26,509 nt of DNA from Saprolegnia diclina VS20 (GCF_000281045.1 NW_008246133.1:195769-222277); one strand, 5' to 3'; positions 1 through 8,796 are shown, counted from the first letter of the stretch. Program-made: numbers and translations. The notes: a model not told the origin generated them from the sequence alone.

Positions 1-22
1 CTAATGGTGTAGATTTGCTCGA

Positions 23-202
23 CTATTGCGGGCTCGTGGCTTGCACTTCGAGGCGAAAGCGCCGCTGGGCCTCGTCTTCGACGCGCTTGGCCACGCGGCG
101 CTCTTCAAGGAACCGCTCTTGCAGGAGGAAGCCCGTGTACGCGCCGCCGAGGCCAAAGATCACGGCCATCGCGGCCTTCCCAACGTTGTTGTTGCCGCGC
201 AT
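23..202 (-). CDS. Small single-span membrane protein, 59 aa, family unknown
   Basis: The frame opens at an ATG on the complement of 200-202 and stops with TAG at 23-25. The predicted protein has a short polar start (MRGNNNVGKA), one hydrophobic segment at about residues 9-27 containing a GLGGAYTG glycine-zipper-like stretch, and then a charged, probably helical tail (residues 28-55, rich in E and R). A small protein with an N-terminal anchor and a charged helix is typical of mitochondrial inner-membrane or respiratory-complex accessory subunits, but that is inference from shape only. The frame is open upstream to about 337, but the residues there look unlike protein and a TATCCGGA promoter-like motif sits at 229-236, so the start at 202 is preferred. 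A further 5' exon cannot be excluded. Confidence 0.5.
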   Translation of the reverse strand: MRGNNNVGKAAMAVIFGLGGAYTGFLLQERFLEERRVAKRVEDEAQRRFRLEVQATSPQ

Positions 203-228
203 GCTGGTCGACGTCGGCCACGAACGTG

Positions 229-236
229 TATCCGGA
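229..236 (-). promoter_or_regulatory. TATCCGGA motif upstream of the small membrane protein gene
   Basis: This is one copy of a motif that recurs upstream of several genes here (see also 546-553, 7975-7992, 13048-13065, 19001-19022). It ends 27 bp before the minus-strand start at 202. The role is inferred from position and recurrence only. Confidence 0.3.
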
Positions 237-545
237 GTGTGAAACACGTTTTTCACACAAATCACACTGCACTCCGTCCATTTGCCACAACGCATCCGGT
301 CTAAACACACGCATTCTTTCCGCGAAACCGGTGGCAAATACGGTGATACGTCGTCCTACAATGCATCCCAAAGGACCTACGTACCGTACCGTGGCATTCA
401 AGATAGCACGTACCCATCATTGATATGTCCTATTTGATGCATCACGCGCACCCCATGGGCGAGGCGGGCTCGCACCGCCATAGTTGCGTGCTGACAGACT
501 ATCAAAACATTGGGCAACCGTTATGTTCTCCGCCTCCGCATACTG

Positions 546-553
546 TCCGGATA
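546..553 (+). promoter_or_regulatory. TCCGGATA motif upstream of ARL3
   Basis: This is the same core as the palindromic motifs upstream of the zinc-finger and centrin genes. It lies about 175 bp before the ARL3 ATG, farther out than the other copies, so the link to ARL3 transcription is weak. Confidence 0.25.
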
Positions 554-728
554 GCGACGTTTTCAAGCGGAATTACATTGAAATATTTAAAGATATCTTG
601 ATCTTTGTATAAAATGGTTTTAAATCCATTAAATTCGATGCAAATTAGTAAAGATCGTGGCAGTTGCACGTCGGGTTCGATCTTGGCTCCAACGGACGCC
701 ATAAACGAAATTCCATCGCGCTAGCACC

Positions 729-1381
729 ATGGGCCTCCTCACGCTCCTCCGCAAGCTGAAGAAGGACGACAGCGAAGCGCGCATTCTCGTGCTCGGCCTC
801 GACAACGGCGGGAAGACGACGATCCTCAAGAAGCTCTCGGAAGAGGACATTAGCCACATCATGCCGACGCAGGGCTTCAACGTCAAGAGTCTGCAGGTCG
901 ACGGCTTCAAGCTCAACATGTGGGACATTGGCGGTATGGCGCTGCACATAGCCAGACGCAAGGCTCATGGTTCGCACTGTAGGCCAAAAGACCATTCGGC
1001 CCTACTGGCGAAACTACTACGAGCAGACGGATGCGCTGGTATGTAAAGACACGGAGTGGTCGACGAGGCTTACGAAAGATATAGATCTATGTCATTGACA
1101 GCGCGGACCGTCGCCGCTTGGAAGAGACGGGCGTCGAGCTCAACAACTTGCTCGAGGAAGAGCGTCTCGCGAGCTCGCCGTTGCTTGTGTTTGCCAACAA
1201 GCAGGACTTGCTGAACGCGCTGCCAGCGTCCGAGATCTCGACCGCGCTCAACCTGCACACGTTGCGCGACCGCAACTGGCACATCCAAGCGTGCTCGGCC
1301 AAGTCGGGGGAAGGCCTCCAGGAAGGCATGGAGTGGATAGTCAACACGATGAGCGAGTCGCGGGGCCGCGAAGCCAAGTAG
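729..1381 (+). CDS. ARL3: ARF-like small GTPase ARL3
   Basis: Exons are 729-933, 983-1038 and 1085-1381; both introns (49 and 46 nt) are GT-AG. The joined frame gives 185 aa, close to the usual 182 aa of ARL3. It starts [12 protein letters not shown], as in ARL3. All GTPase motifs are present: P-loop GLDNGGKT (23-30), switch I threonine (T47), WDIGGQ (65-70), NKQD (125-128) and CSAKS (157-161). Intron 1 splits the codon of the second glycine of WDIGGQ. In other eukaryotes ARL3-GTP releases lipidated cargo from UNC119/PDE6D carriers into cilia; here it would serve the zoospore flagella. The P-loop has NGGKT instead of the more common NAGKT, a conservative change. ARL2 is the main alternative, but the N-terminus and the [15 protein letters not shown] region read as ARL3. 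Confidence 0.93.
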
Positions 1382-1817
1382 CCTTGCCGCACCCTCGGGC
1401 CAAAGAGGACTGCCATGACCACCTGAATACATAAATGCCCCATGTATCTTCTCTGCGTGTCGGCAGTCGTCGTGGGACATACGTATGCCAGTTCAGGAGA
1501 CTAAGGTCACATCGAGCTGCCAAACGGTGCCTGTCCCGCTGCGTCGTCGCCCGGAAGCACGAGAATACTGCCGGCACTGGCTGCTTCTCGCGCTCCATGC
1601 CGATGGAAGCTCAAGTGGAGGGAACCCGCTGGATGACTTTGGCCCTTGGACCACACGTCGCCATCGACCACACGTCGTCCGTTGCCTCAAAGGGCTTTAG
1701 CACAGACGGTTCAGGGTATCAACTTGATACATTTCGCTGTCTCCTCTCGGCGTGTGCTTTGCTCTTGGTCGTCGGCGTGTCGAGACCGAGTGCGTAATCA
1801 AATCTGCATTACTACAT
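1382..1817. other. Intergenic region between convergent ARL3 and succinyl-CoA ligase genes
   Basis: Both flanking genes end toward this stretch, so it holds their 3'UTRs and terminators. The longest open frame (1435-1797, plus) has a composition unlike protein and no recognisable domain. Nothing else was seen. Confidence 0.5.
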
Positions 1818-3134
1818 TTACAACGGCAGCTCAAAGCTGACGTTGACGTGGACCTCCTCGGCTTGCGCGACAATGTCGGCGATCTTGACGGCCTTCTGGG
1901 CGGCGTCGTCCAAGTCGTTGGCGACGATCATGCGGAAGCCGCTGTTTTCGATCAACTGACGGGCCTTCTCGACGTTGGTGCCCTGGAGGCGGATGACGAT
2001 CGGCTTCTTCATGCCGAGGTCCTTGGCCGCGGCGATGACACCGGCGGCGATGACGTCGCAGCGCATGATACCACCGAAAATGTTGACCAAGATCGACTTG
2101 ACCTGCGGGTCGGCGTTCAAGATCTCAAACGCCTTCTTGACCTGCGACTCGGTCGCGCCACCACCGACGTCCAAAAAGTTGGCCGGCGAGCCGCCGAAGA
2201 GCGAGATGATGTCCATCGTGGCCATGGCCAAGCCGGCGCCGTTGACGAGGCAGCCAATGTTACCGTCAAGACCAATGTAGTTGAGGTCGTAGGCGGACGC
2301 CTCGACTTCACGCGGGTCCTCCTGCGTCTTGTCGCGCTTGGCAAAGATGTCCTTGTGGCGGAACGACGCGTTGTCGTCAAAGTTGATCTTGGCGTCGCAC
2401 GCGTACACGTGGCCTTCCGGCGTCTCGGCGAGCGGGTTGATTTCGACAAGCGTCGCGTCCGTGCCGATAAACATGTTGTACAAGTTGTTCATGAGCTCGA
2501 CACCGCGCTTCTGCGACTCGCCCGAGAGGCCCATGTTGGCCGCGAGGCGGTTGAGCTGCTCCGAGGTCGGGCCCGTCGTGATGTTGACGGCTTCCTTGAA
2601 GATCAATTCCGGCGTCGCGTGCGCGACGTCCTCAATCGAGGTACCGCCGGCGGGCGACGCGACAAGCACGGGGCCGTTAGAGGCGCGGTCCATAAGGATC
2701 GAAAAGTACATCTCGCGGCGCATGTAGACGCGTTCCATCAAGAACACCTTGGCGACTTCAATACCCTTCTCGCCCGTCTGCTTGGTGACAAGCGTCTCGC
2801 CAAGCATCTTTTCGGCAAAGTTCTTGGCATCCTCCGGCTTGGTGCACATGTGCACGCCGCCCTTGAAGCCGTTCTTGAAGTGGCCGAGACCACGGCCGCC
2901 CGTCAAGGCCTGCGCCTTGATGACAACGTCCTTGGCCGCGTCGCCGCCCTTGAGCGTGTTGTACGCGGCCTCGGCCTCGGCCGGCGTGGTCGCATGGAGC
3001 GAGGCCGGGATCGCGACGCCGAACGACTTCATGATCTCCATCGACTGGTATTCATGGAGGTTGAGGCGGCGGACTTGCTGGCCCGGCGCGCGGAGGAGCG
3101 GCGCGGCCTTGGCGACGGTGCGGAAGAGGCTCAT
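1818..3134 (-). CDS. SUCLA2: Succinyl-CoA ligase (ADP-forming) beta subunit, mitochondrial
   Basis: A single uninterrupted exon gives 438 aa, the usual length for the family. It catalyses substrate-level phosphorylation in the TCA cycle (succinyl-CoA + ADP + Pi to succinate + CoA + ATP) as a dimer with the alpha subunit in the mitochondrial matrix. Residues 1 to about 23 (MSLFRTVAKAAPLLRAPGQQ) form a basic amphipathic presequence, and the mature part begins at LNLHEYQSMEIM. The ATP-grasp region contains VVIKAQALTGGRGLGHF and TKQTGEKGIEVAK; the metal/nucleotide region has EINPLAE; and the C-terminal CoA-ligase domain has NYIGLDGNIGCLVNGAGLAM and VNIFGGIMRCDVIAAG. Overall similarity is closest to the ADP-forming type, though nucleotide preference cannot be proved by eye. 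The start at 3134 is chosen over a non-ATG extension to 3179 because the targeting peptide begins there. Confidence 0.96.
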   Translation of the reverse strand: MSLFRTVAKAAPLLRAPGQQVRRLNLHEYQSMEIMKSFGVAIPASLHATTPAEAEAAYNTLKGGDAAKDVVIKAQALTGGRGLGHFKNGFKGGVHMCTKPEDAKNFAEKMLGETLVTKQTGEKGIEVAKVFLMERVYMRREMYFSILMDRASNGPVLVASPAGGTSIEDVAHATPELIFKEAVNITTGPTSEQLNRLAANMGLSGESQKRGVELMNNLYNMFIGTDATLVEINPLAETPEGHVYACDAKINFDDNASFRHKDIFAKRDKTQEDPREVEASAYDLNYIGLDGNIGCLVNGAGLAMATMDIISLFGGSPANFLDVGGGATESQVKKAFEILNADPQVKSILVNIFGGIMRCDVIAAGVIAAAKDLGMKKPIVIRLQGTNVEKARQLIENSGFRMIVANDLDDAAQKAVKIADIVAQAEEVHVNVSFELPL

Positions 3135-3148
3135 CTTACTTTGGCACG

Positions 3149-3160
3149 GCAAATTGTGAG
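3149..3160 (-). promoter_or_regulatory. Possible oomycete INR/FPR-like core promoter of the succinyl-CoA ligase gene
   Basis: On the minus strand the stretch reads CTCACAATTTGC, about 15-25 nt before the ATG. CAATTTGCC matches the flanking promoter region consensus CAWTTTNYY described for oomycetes, but the INR part (CTCATTYY-like) is imperfect. The position is right for a transcription start. Confidence 0.3.
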
Positions 3161-4009
3161 GTGAAGACAAGACCACCAATATTCGGTCAAGTCCTAATTA
3201 GGACAGGACCGCACCTACCCCTACTTCAACCGCTCAACGGACGACGCACTTGCCCTTTGTATGATGCCCCAATTCGGAGATTGAAATTCGGCTTTTGAGA
3301 TTCGACCATAGATTTCGTAACCCGATCCCTGGATGAAGCGGGCCGTCGAATGGCCGCGGGCCCGATGACGTCGACGCCGCCAGTCGCCGCGGCCGCAGGA
3401 CGTGGCCTGTTCGCGTAGCGTGTGTGTAGCGACGCCCGACCCAAGGACCTCGGTTGCAGGCAACGGCGCCGCTTGTAGCTGCCCACGGAGCGGGATGCAG
3501 TCGCTGAGCGTGAGATTGCGCAATGCAGCGCGCTGTGGCCGCGCTTGCCATGCTACCACGACGCGTGAGCTCGGCGCGTGGATACGACGCAATACAGTGG
3601 TACAGCTAAGACGTTTGTCCGAGTCGGAGCGCGGATGCCAAGCTAACAAAGTCGTTGGACGCGTGTGCATGGCTGACGACACGCGTGGATCTTGGTGTTG
3701 ATCGCCGCCTAGATCTGCTCCAAGGGACAGCGTCGAGCGAGAGTATGCTAATAGCATAGGAATCAATGGGATGGTTCATTCGCTACGTGCAAGCATCATC
3801 GTCCACAGAGCGGGCGACTTGAGTGGCGCACTCATTTCTTATCGCTTTCTGAATGTGCTGGATAATGGACGCAGGAGCGTAGCCGTGGGCACCTACGGCC
3901 ACGTAGGGACGCAGCGACATACACCTGCGATGGACGCCATCCACCGTCGCAGAGGCCAGTTGGGTGCTACTGTTCGCCGCGGGGATCGGCTGCGTATGCG
4001 GTCGCCACC

Positions 4010-4017
4010 TCATTTCG
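4010..4017 (+). promoter_or_regulatory. INR-like element upstream of the TPR gene
   Basis: TCATTTCG resembles the oomycete initiator consensus (TCATTYY type) and lies 19-27 nt upstream of the ATG at 4037, the expected distance for a short 5'UTR. It is followed by an AT-rich CTATTTATAA stretch. Confidence 0.35.
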
Positions 4018-4036
4018 ACGCCTATTTATAACCGCG

Positions 4037-5685
4037 ATGGTCGCGGTCTTCCCGTTTGTCGGTACGTCGTCCTGCCACGTCAGCGCGGTCGGTATCGACG
4101 CTCTGTAGATGGCATTCGGCGCGCCACGTACCTCTCGTCACGGCTGCCCTCGCTCTGCCGCGCCGGCAACGCCACGGTCGGTTGCCTCGACATGCACGAG
4201 CATCACAAGTCAATAGGGCGCCGTCGTCGCCTTGCAAGAGCTCTCGGATACATGGCGTGCACGGGCCGACGACGTCGTCTGGCTGCCGCGCCGCCTCAAG
4301 AAGAGTCTTGCGCTGGCCATCAGCCTCGCCCTTCGGTCGTTCTCGATTGCTGGCCACGCCACGCTCCACGTACGCGGTTGCTACGACCGTTCATATGAGT
4401 CTCTGTTGTCACTAGTACCTCTCGGTCGCTCTTCTGCATGAGCTCATCTGCACGCACAATGACATTCGCGTATTTGCCTTGGCGGTGCGTCACACGACAA
4501 GGATGATGGCGGCGCGTCATGCGGGCTGTTAGATGGGCGTCCAGCCTCGCGTCGCGGCGCTCCTGGCGGCGACATCGGATCTCACGTCCTTCTACGCGCA
4601 GCTGCACGCTGTCGACAAGCTCTTGCGGTTTGTCGCTATCATAGAAGACAAGTTGTCTGATGGTTTGATTAGGCTCGAGCTCGAGGTCGCCCGCAGTGCG
4701 CTCACGGGCAGTGCCGTCGCCGCGCCTGTGGACCTCACCTTCCTCGTCACGAGCATATCCGCCCCGGGAGTTGAGCACCTGATACCGACAGCGGACGCCT
4801 TGACGCAGACGAGCCACTTGATCCCACTACCTGCGAATGCACGCGGCGTGACGCACGCCAACTGGAAGCCCAAGCTGCGCTTTGCGTACCGCTGCCTCCA
4901 GTGCGACTCGCGGCTGCACGTCCACGAGGCCATCAAGATTCTCCGCGCGATCGCGCACCTCAAGCCGCTCGGCTGCGACGTCGCCACCGTGCAGCTCAAC
5001 CTCGGCGCCGTCTACCTGCACATTGAGCACCATGTCGACGAAGCCATCGCGTGCTTTGAAGCGGCCATCACACACGACCCGACGCTATGGAAGGCGTACT
5101 ACAACTTGGCGATCGCACTGTTGCAGCGCGGCCGGCTCCTCGAAGGCAAGGACGCGCTCGTCGCTGCCCTTAGCCGGCACCCCTCCGACGGGCGAACCAT
5201 CGCAATGCTCGCCGAAGTCAACGCCGCGCTCTCGATGGCCGCCATGCAAGTCGTGGCCTCCGAGCGCGACCGGCAGGCGTTTGCCAACGACGTCTCGGTC
5301 GTCGTGTCGTTTCTGCAGGCGCCGCACGCACCGCTCGCCCCAATTCGATTTGACGCGGCGGCGACCTACGTTGATGACGCGAGTGCGCTGGCGGTGCCCG
5401 TGACGCAGCCGCTGGCGCCGGGCTGGGACGGTGCAATCGCCAACCTGCTGCACCGCCTGTATGTCTTTGCAGCGCTCCGGCGGCAGCACGCGCACGAGGT
5501 TGCTTTTTGTATCAACTTATCAACAGATCTGAGAGATGACGTAGCTCTTTCAAAGCGTATGCGAACCAAACCAGCCCCAATGGATCTCGATCGCGGCTTT
5601 GGACTCTCTCTTGGCGACGACGACCGGGAACGGCTTGACAAGCGACGAACGCGCCGAGCTGCTTGTGCTGTTTCCCCACCAGTAG
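4037..5685 (+). CDS. TPR-repeat protein with an N-terminal helical (ARM/HEAT-like) region
   Basis: Proposed exons are 4037-4061, 4109-4176, 4217-4369, 4416-4484, 4533-5498 and 5575-5685; introns are 47, 40, 46, 48 and 76 nt, all GT-AG, and all phases agree. The product is 463 aa. The first about 250 residues are helix-rich (for example WLPRRLKKSLALAISLALRS and HYLSVALLHELICTHND), reminiscent of ARM/HEAT-like scaffolds. Residues about 235-325 contain two to three TPR-like units, such as NLGAVYLHIEHHVDEAIACF followed by AAITHDPTLWKAYYNLAIAL. TPRs mediate protein-protein contacts; the partner is unknown. The first coding exon is only 25 nt, and the second intron starts with GTCGGT, a weak donor. 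If the last intron is not removed, the frame instead runs to 5699 with a less protein-like tail. The next frame starts only 30 bp after the stop; see the entry at 5716 for a possible single-gene model. Confidence 0.65.
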
Positions 5686-5715
5686 TGCTGGCGAGTTGAG
5701 TCGATAGATTGATAC

Positions 5716-6485
5716 ATGGCTAGGACGATGATTCATGCGCTCTTGCAGCCCAACCGCGCAACCTCCGCGATCATCAGCGACGTGCGACGCCTCGGTGCTG
5801 CCTACTCGCACCTCTCGTACCCTCGACCTCGCGCCCGATCGGCGCCCTCCCCCTTTACGCGCTGGCTGGACCTGCCGCTCCTCAAGTGGCTCCAGTCGGT
5901 GCCGAGCCTGAAGGCCAAAGCATCTAGCATCTACGATGTGCTCATCGACCTCGGCCTTTTCAGTGTACTGCATTTGGCCAAGCGCCAGCCGACGCTCAAG
6001 CCGCAGCACCTCAAGCCGATGGACTTGGCCGACCGCGGGACGCTCATTTACGAGCTCTTTGGCCTTCGCCGAAGCGTCGAGGTGGCGGCCGGCAGTGTCA
6101 TCCAAGGTCCGATTTGCATTCTGCTGCTTCTTGCGCCAATAAGTACGTAGGCGCGATTCGCATCTTGACGGCCAAGATCCATTGCAAGCAACAGAGACAG
6201 CTCCAGTGGATGGCCCGCGAAGACATCAACGCGCACGACCGGACGCACTCGGTGGCACTCCGCGACCACTTGCGCCACCAAGAGGCCATGCGCACCGTGT
6301 CTGATGCGCTGCATAGCGTCCTCGAGGCCATTTTCACCGACATTTTTGCCTTGCCGCCGCTGCCCGGAACGCTTCCGTGCATTCCGCTGCGCACCGAACT
6401 CCGTATGCGCACCAACCTCGCGGCCACGTCCGTCCAGCGCGCGCACCGCGACAGCGCCAAAGACTCGTACCGCCTGACACGATAG
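5716..6485 (+). CDS. Unknown helical protein, 241 aa, or the C-terminal part of the preceding TPR gene
   Basis: Exons 5716-6106 and 6151-6485 are joined by a 44-nt GT-AG intron; the junction reads AGSVIQ-GAIRILTAK in a consistent frame. The product is mostly helical, with PLLKWLQSVPSLKAKASSIY near residue 60 and a Q/R/H-rich helix after the junction. No domain is recognised. Thirty bp between a stop and the next same-strand start is very short for two eukaryotic genes. An alternative intron at 5665-5748 (GTGCTG donor, strong CTCTTGCAG acceptor, phase 0) would skip the stop at 5683-5685 and the first residues here, giving one 687-aa protein over 4037-6485. The sequence alone does not settle which is right; I lean slightly to the fused model. 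The gene ends 7 bp from the stop of the convergent hydrolase. Confidence 0.55.
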
Positions 6486-6492
6486 CAAGCGA

Positions 6493-7568
6493 TTACTTGA
6501 CTTCGATAATGTCGGCCTGCTGCTCGAGCGCGAGGTTGCGGAGGTAGAGGGACTCGGCGAAGAAGGCCATGACCGGGTGCATCTCCTCCTAATACCAAAT
6601 GTAGAAATCTTGTATGCGGTAGCGTGACGTACGCGTGTCGCCAGCGAGAGCGGACCGGGTACATCAAACACGTGCGTTTCGACCCGACCGAGCGCCGATT
6701 GGCAGCCGGCGTGGCACGCTGCCCACGCCGACGCCGAGACCAACGGGTCGTTCTTGCTGTGGAGCAATACCACAGGCGTGTGCTGCTTGAACGCGGGAAG
6801 CGGCGGCGAGAGGAGGCCGCCAGAGAGGCTCACGACGCCACCAAGGCGCTCCGGGAACGTCGTTGCGACGGAAAGCGCCGCGTGGGCCCCCTATGGATGC
6901 GCAACGATGTGGGAGTGGGGCTAGGGTTGCTGACCACCGACCTGGGCGAGGCCAAAGAGGAAGAGGCGGTTGTACGGCCAGCCGTAGACCGTATGCAGCA
7001 CTCGCAGCGTCTCGTGGAGCATCGGTAGCAGCTCGGCCATGCTAGTGCCAATCGAAGCGCGGTAGCCGAGCTTGGATATGGGCGGCGTACCTCTGATCGC
7101 GAGCCGTGTGCGCGACACCGGTCGGAAGCACGTCTCCTTGGTCGTCCAGCGCATGGTACCACGAGTAGCCCAAGTCAAAGGGCAGCGCATGCGGCGCCCG
7201 CATCGAGAGCAGCGCTACGGCAGGTGGGGTCGGGCGGACAAGAGAGGAGAGATCGGACCTGTCTGGGGCAGTGCCATGGCTTGGCCGAGCGCGAACGATG
7301 CGGCATGCGTATCGCCGAGGCCATGCAAGAAGACGACCAGGTTCTCGTTGCTCGTGTCGCTGGGCTGGACGCTGAACGTCTGCAGCGGCGTGGGAAAGCG
7401 CTCCGGCGCCAAGGCGACCGATCGCTCGACCGGCGACAGCTCGTGCGCAAAGTACCAGCGCGTGTGCTGCGTTGCGGAAGACTTGAGAAGCACAGCGCGG
7501 CCCTTGGCGTGGACTTGAACGACCTCGCCGACGCCGTCGCCGGCCTGCACTGTCTCGCCAACGTTCAT
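6493..7568 (-). CDS. Acyl-protein thioesterase/LYPLA-like alpha/beta hydrolase lacking the nucleophile serine
   Basis: Minus-strand exons 7259-7568, 7091-7214, 6942-7041, 6663-6890 and 6493-6588 join in frame (introns 44, 49, 51 and 74 nt) to give 285 aa. Residues 1 to about 45 form a small beta-rich extension (GETVQAGDGVGEVVQV) of unknown type. The hydrolase fold starts at NLVVFLHGLGDTHAASF (the oxyanion-loop HGLGD motif) and continues through LSMRAPHALPFDLGYSWY. At the nucleophile elbow, where the family has GFSQGG, this protein has GLAQGA: alanine (A177) replaces serine. The acid (NDPLV, D226) and histidine (EEMHPV, H258) are kept. Family members remove palmitate from proteins or hydrolyse lysophospholipids; without the serine this copy is probably a pseudoenzyme with a binding or regulatory role. 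The alanine codon lies three bases before a splice donor but is unambiguous in the genomic sequence. Confidence 0.8.
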
Positions 7569-8073
7569 GTATCCCGAGACAGGCTGCTCAAGTCTAAATG
7601 CACGCTACCTTAGCCGCGCCACTTTCGGATGCCACCGAATGAGGCACTTGCTGGTAAACACGAACACACGTAGGTCATGCACTCGAGACGTAGTGAGACA
7701 CCGGCGCCGCATGCAGCGGTTGCGAGAGCTGCAGCTGAGGCTGTAGGCGCACCAGCAGCCGTGGCTATAATGCTTTCTGAAGTGCTATTACTGTCACTTG
7801 ACGACTACGACACCATGTTTATAGCAAGAGCCACAACCATATTCTCTATTGTCTTCGATGACTATGCATGGGCCAGCGCACGAAGCCCCACGCACCCAAG
7901 GAAAGACGAGGTAGGCGGATGGTGCGCTGGATTGGGCCTAGGGTTGCGTGCATGTAGCCAGTGTAAGAATATTTTATCCGGATATCCGGATACGGCATTC
8001 TGCACCAGGTTCACTGGCAAAGACCAAGAGTCGGGCCTCGCGGACGCGGTCGGAAGCAACCGAAGCGAGGACG
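7569..8073. other. Divergent intergenic region upstream of the zinc-finger gene
   Basis: A plus-strand frame at 7677-8123 is open but has a random-looking composition and overlaps the promoter motif. The one clear element is the palindrome at 7975-7992. Nothing else was recognised. Confidence 0.4.
7975..7992. promoter_or_regulatory. Perfect 18-bp palindrome TATCCGGATATCCGGATA upstream of the zinc-finger gene
   Basis: Two overlapping TATCCGGATA units form a perfect palindrome ending 81 bp before the ATG at 8074. A near-identical but 4-bp longer palindrome lies upstream of centrin. It is probably the binding site of a homodimeric factor or a core promoter element; this is inference. Confidence 0.45.
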
Positions 8074-8796
8074 ATGGTCGACATGCAGGCGCCGCCGAAG
8101 GGATCGAAGAAGCGCAAGCATGACGCCGACGCGGCGCCAAAGCGCGCCGCCACCAAGGCCAAGAAGGCGAGTGCCAAACCAACGCTGCCAGCGCCTCCCG
8201 GCACCGAGCCGCCGCCGAGCACTGCTGCCGCCGCGACCAAGAAGATCCACAAGGGCGCGCCGCCCGAGGAAAGCACAACGTGCATGCTGTGTAGCGCAAG
8301 CTTGAAGCTCAAGGACCTCCGGCAGCATGTCGGAGCCCACATGGCGTTTGAGGACTTTGGCGTCGTCCGCTGCGGCTTTTGCGGTCAAGACGACGGCAGC
8401 TGCGTGATCTCGCTGACCGCGGGCACGTCAACCGTGACGGTGACGCCGGTACCGCAAGGCAACTGCCCGCGTTTCCGGAAATTCTACGTCACGTCGGCGA
8501 CCAAGAACCACAAGTGCACCAACATCCCGCAGCAGTGCGCGCTCTGCAGCAAGTGGCTCTGGAAGTACACGCTGCGACAGCATTACCGCGACTGCCACGG
8601 TGGCTTGGACGCAATGACCGACGCCGACCTGGAGGCCACGACGCTCAGCCAGACCGAGCTCGACGGGCTCCTCAAGCTCGCAGGCGACATTGCAGGTCGC
8701 AAGCGCAAGGCAGCGCCGACGTCGTCGCCCGAGCCGTCGTCGTGGATCGATGCGTTTGTGCCCCTCGAAGTTGAGCCCAACGTGTTTCTGGTCTAG
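8074..8796 (+). CDS. Cysteine/histidine-rich zinc-finger protein, probably nuclear
   Basis: A single exon gives 240 aa. The ATG at 8074 is chosen because the frame upstream to 7948 runs through the promoter palindrome. Residues 1-65 are basic and alanine/proline-rich with SKKRKH (11-16), a likely nuclear localisation signal. A first C2H2-like unit is C70-x2-C73-x11-H85-x3-H89. A cysteine-rich middle follows (C100, C103, C110, C131, C148), then a second C2H2-like unit C155-x2-C158-x11-H170-x4-H175 in CALCSKWLWKYTLRQHYRDC. The spacing, with GFCG after the first unit and CTNIPxxCxxC...WKY..RxH in the second, resembles lineage-specific zinc-finger proteins I recall from basidiomycete fungi; that similarity needs a search. 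Residues 207-213 (AGRKRKA) may be a second basic signal. The target is unknown. Confidence 0.8.
   Translation: MVDMQAPPKGSKKRKHDADAAPKRAATKAKKASAKPTLPAPPGTEPPPSTAAAATKKIHKGAPPEESTTCMLCSASLKLKDLRQHVGAHMAFEDFGVVRCGFCGQDDGSCVISLTAGTSTVTVTPVPQGNCPRFRKFYVTSATKNHKCTNIPQQCALCSKWLWKYTLRQHYRDCHGGLDAMTDADLEATTLSQTELDGLLKLAGDIAGRKRKAAPTSSPEPSSWIDAFVPLEVEPNVFLV

Larger units (their letters stand above)
203..728. other. Divergent intergenic region between the small membrane protein and ARL3
   Basis: No convincing gene is seen. TATCCGGA lies at 229-236, 27 bp upstream of the minus-strand start, and TCCGGATA at 546-553, about 175 bp upstream of ARL3. A distinctly AT-rich island runs from about 560 to 660, against GC-rich surroundings, and is the likely ARL3 promoter/5'UTR. 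No TATA box or INR match was clear enough to call. Confidence 0.4.
3135..4036. other. Divergent intergenic region of about 900 bp with no gene seen
   Basis: Several frames of 80-180 codons are open on both strands, as expected by chance in GC-rich DNA, but all are rich in R, A, S and C without hydrophobic patterning or domain motifs. I found no splice-linked exons of convincing composition. The two ends hold the promoters of the flanking genes. A short ncRNA cannot be excluded. Confidence 0.4.

Noticed and set aside
1752-3164. A 470-codon plus-strand open frame opposite succinyl-CoA ligase
   Set aside because: It mirrors the codon-biased minus-strand gene; its residues are an L/V/R/D-rich pattern typical of antisense shadow frames.
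3221-3766. A minus-strand frame of 181 codons between succinyl-CoA ligase and the TPR gene
   Set aside because: The composition appears random (R, A, S and H), and the other frames over the same DNA are equally open.
4533-5699. Reading the TPR gene as one uninterrupted 388-codon frame
   Set aside because: It lacks the N-terminal exons, which join with perfect phase, and its last 65 residues are not protein-like; the spliced tail is better.
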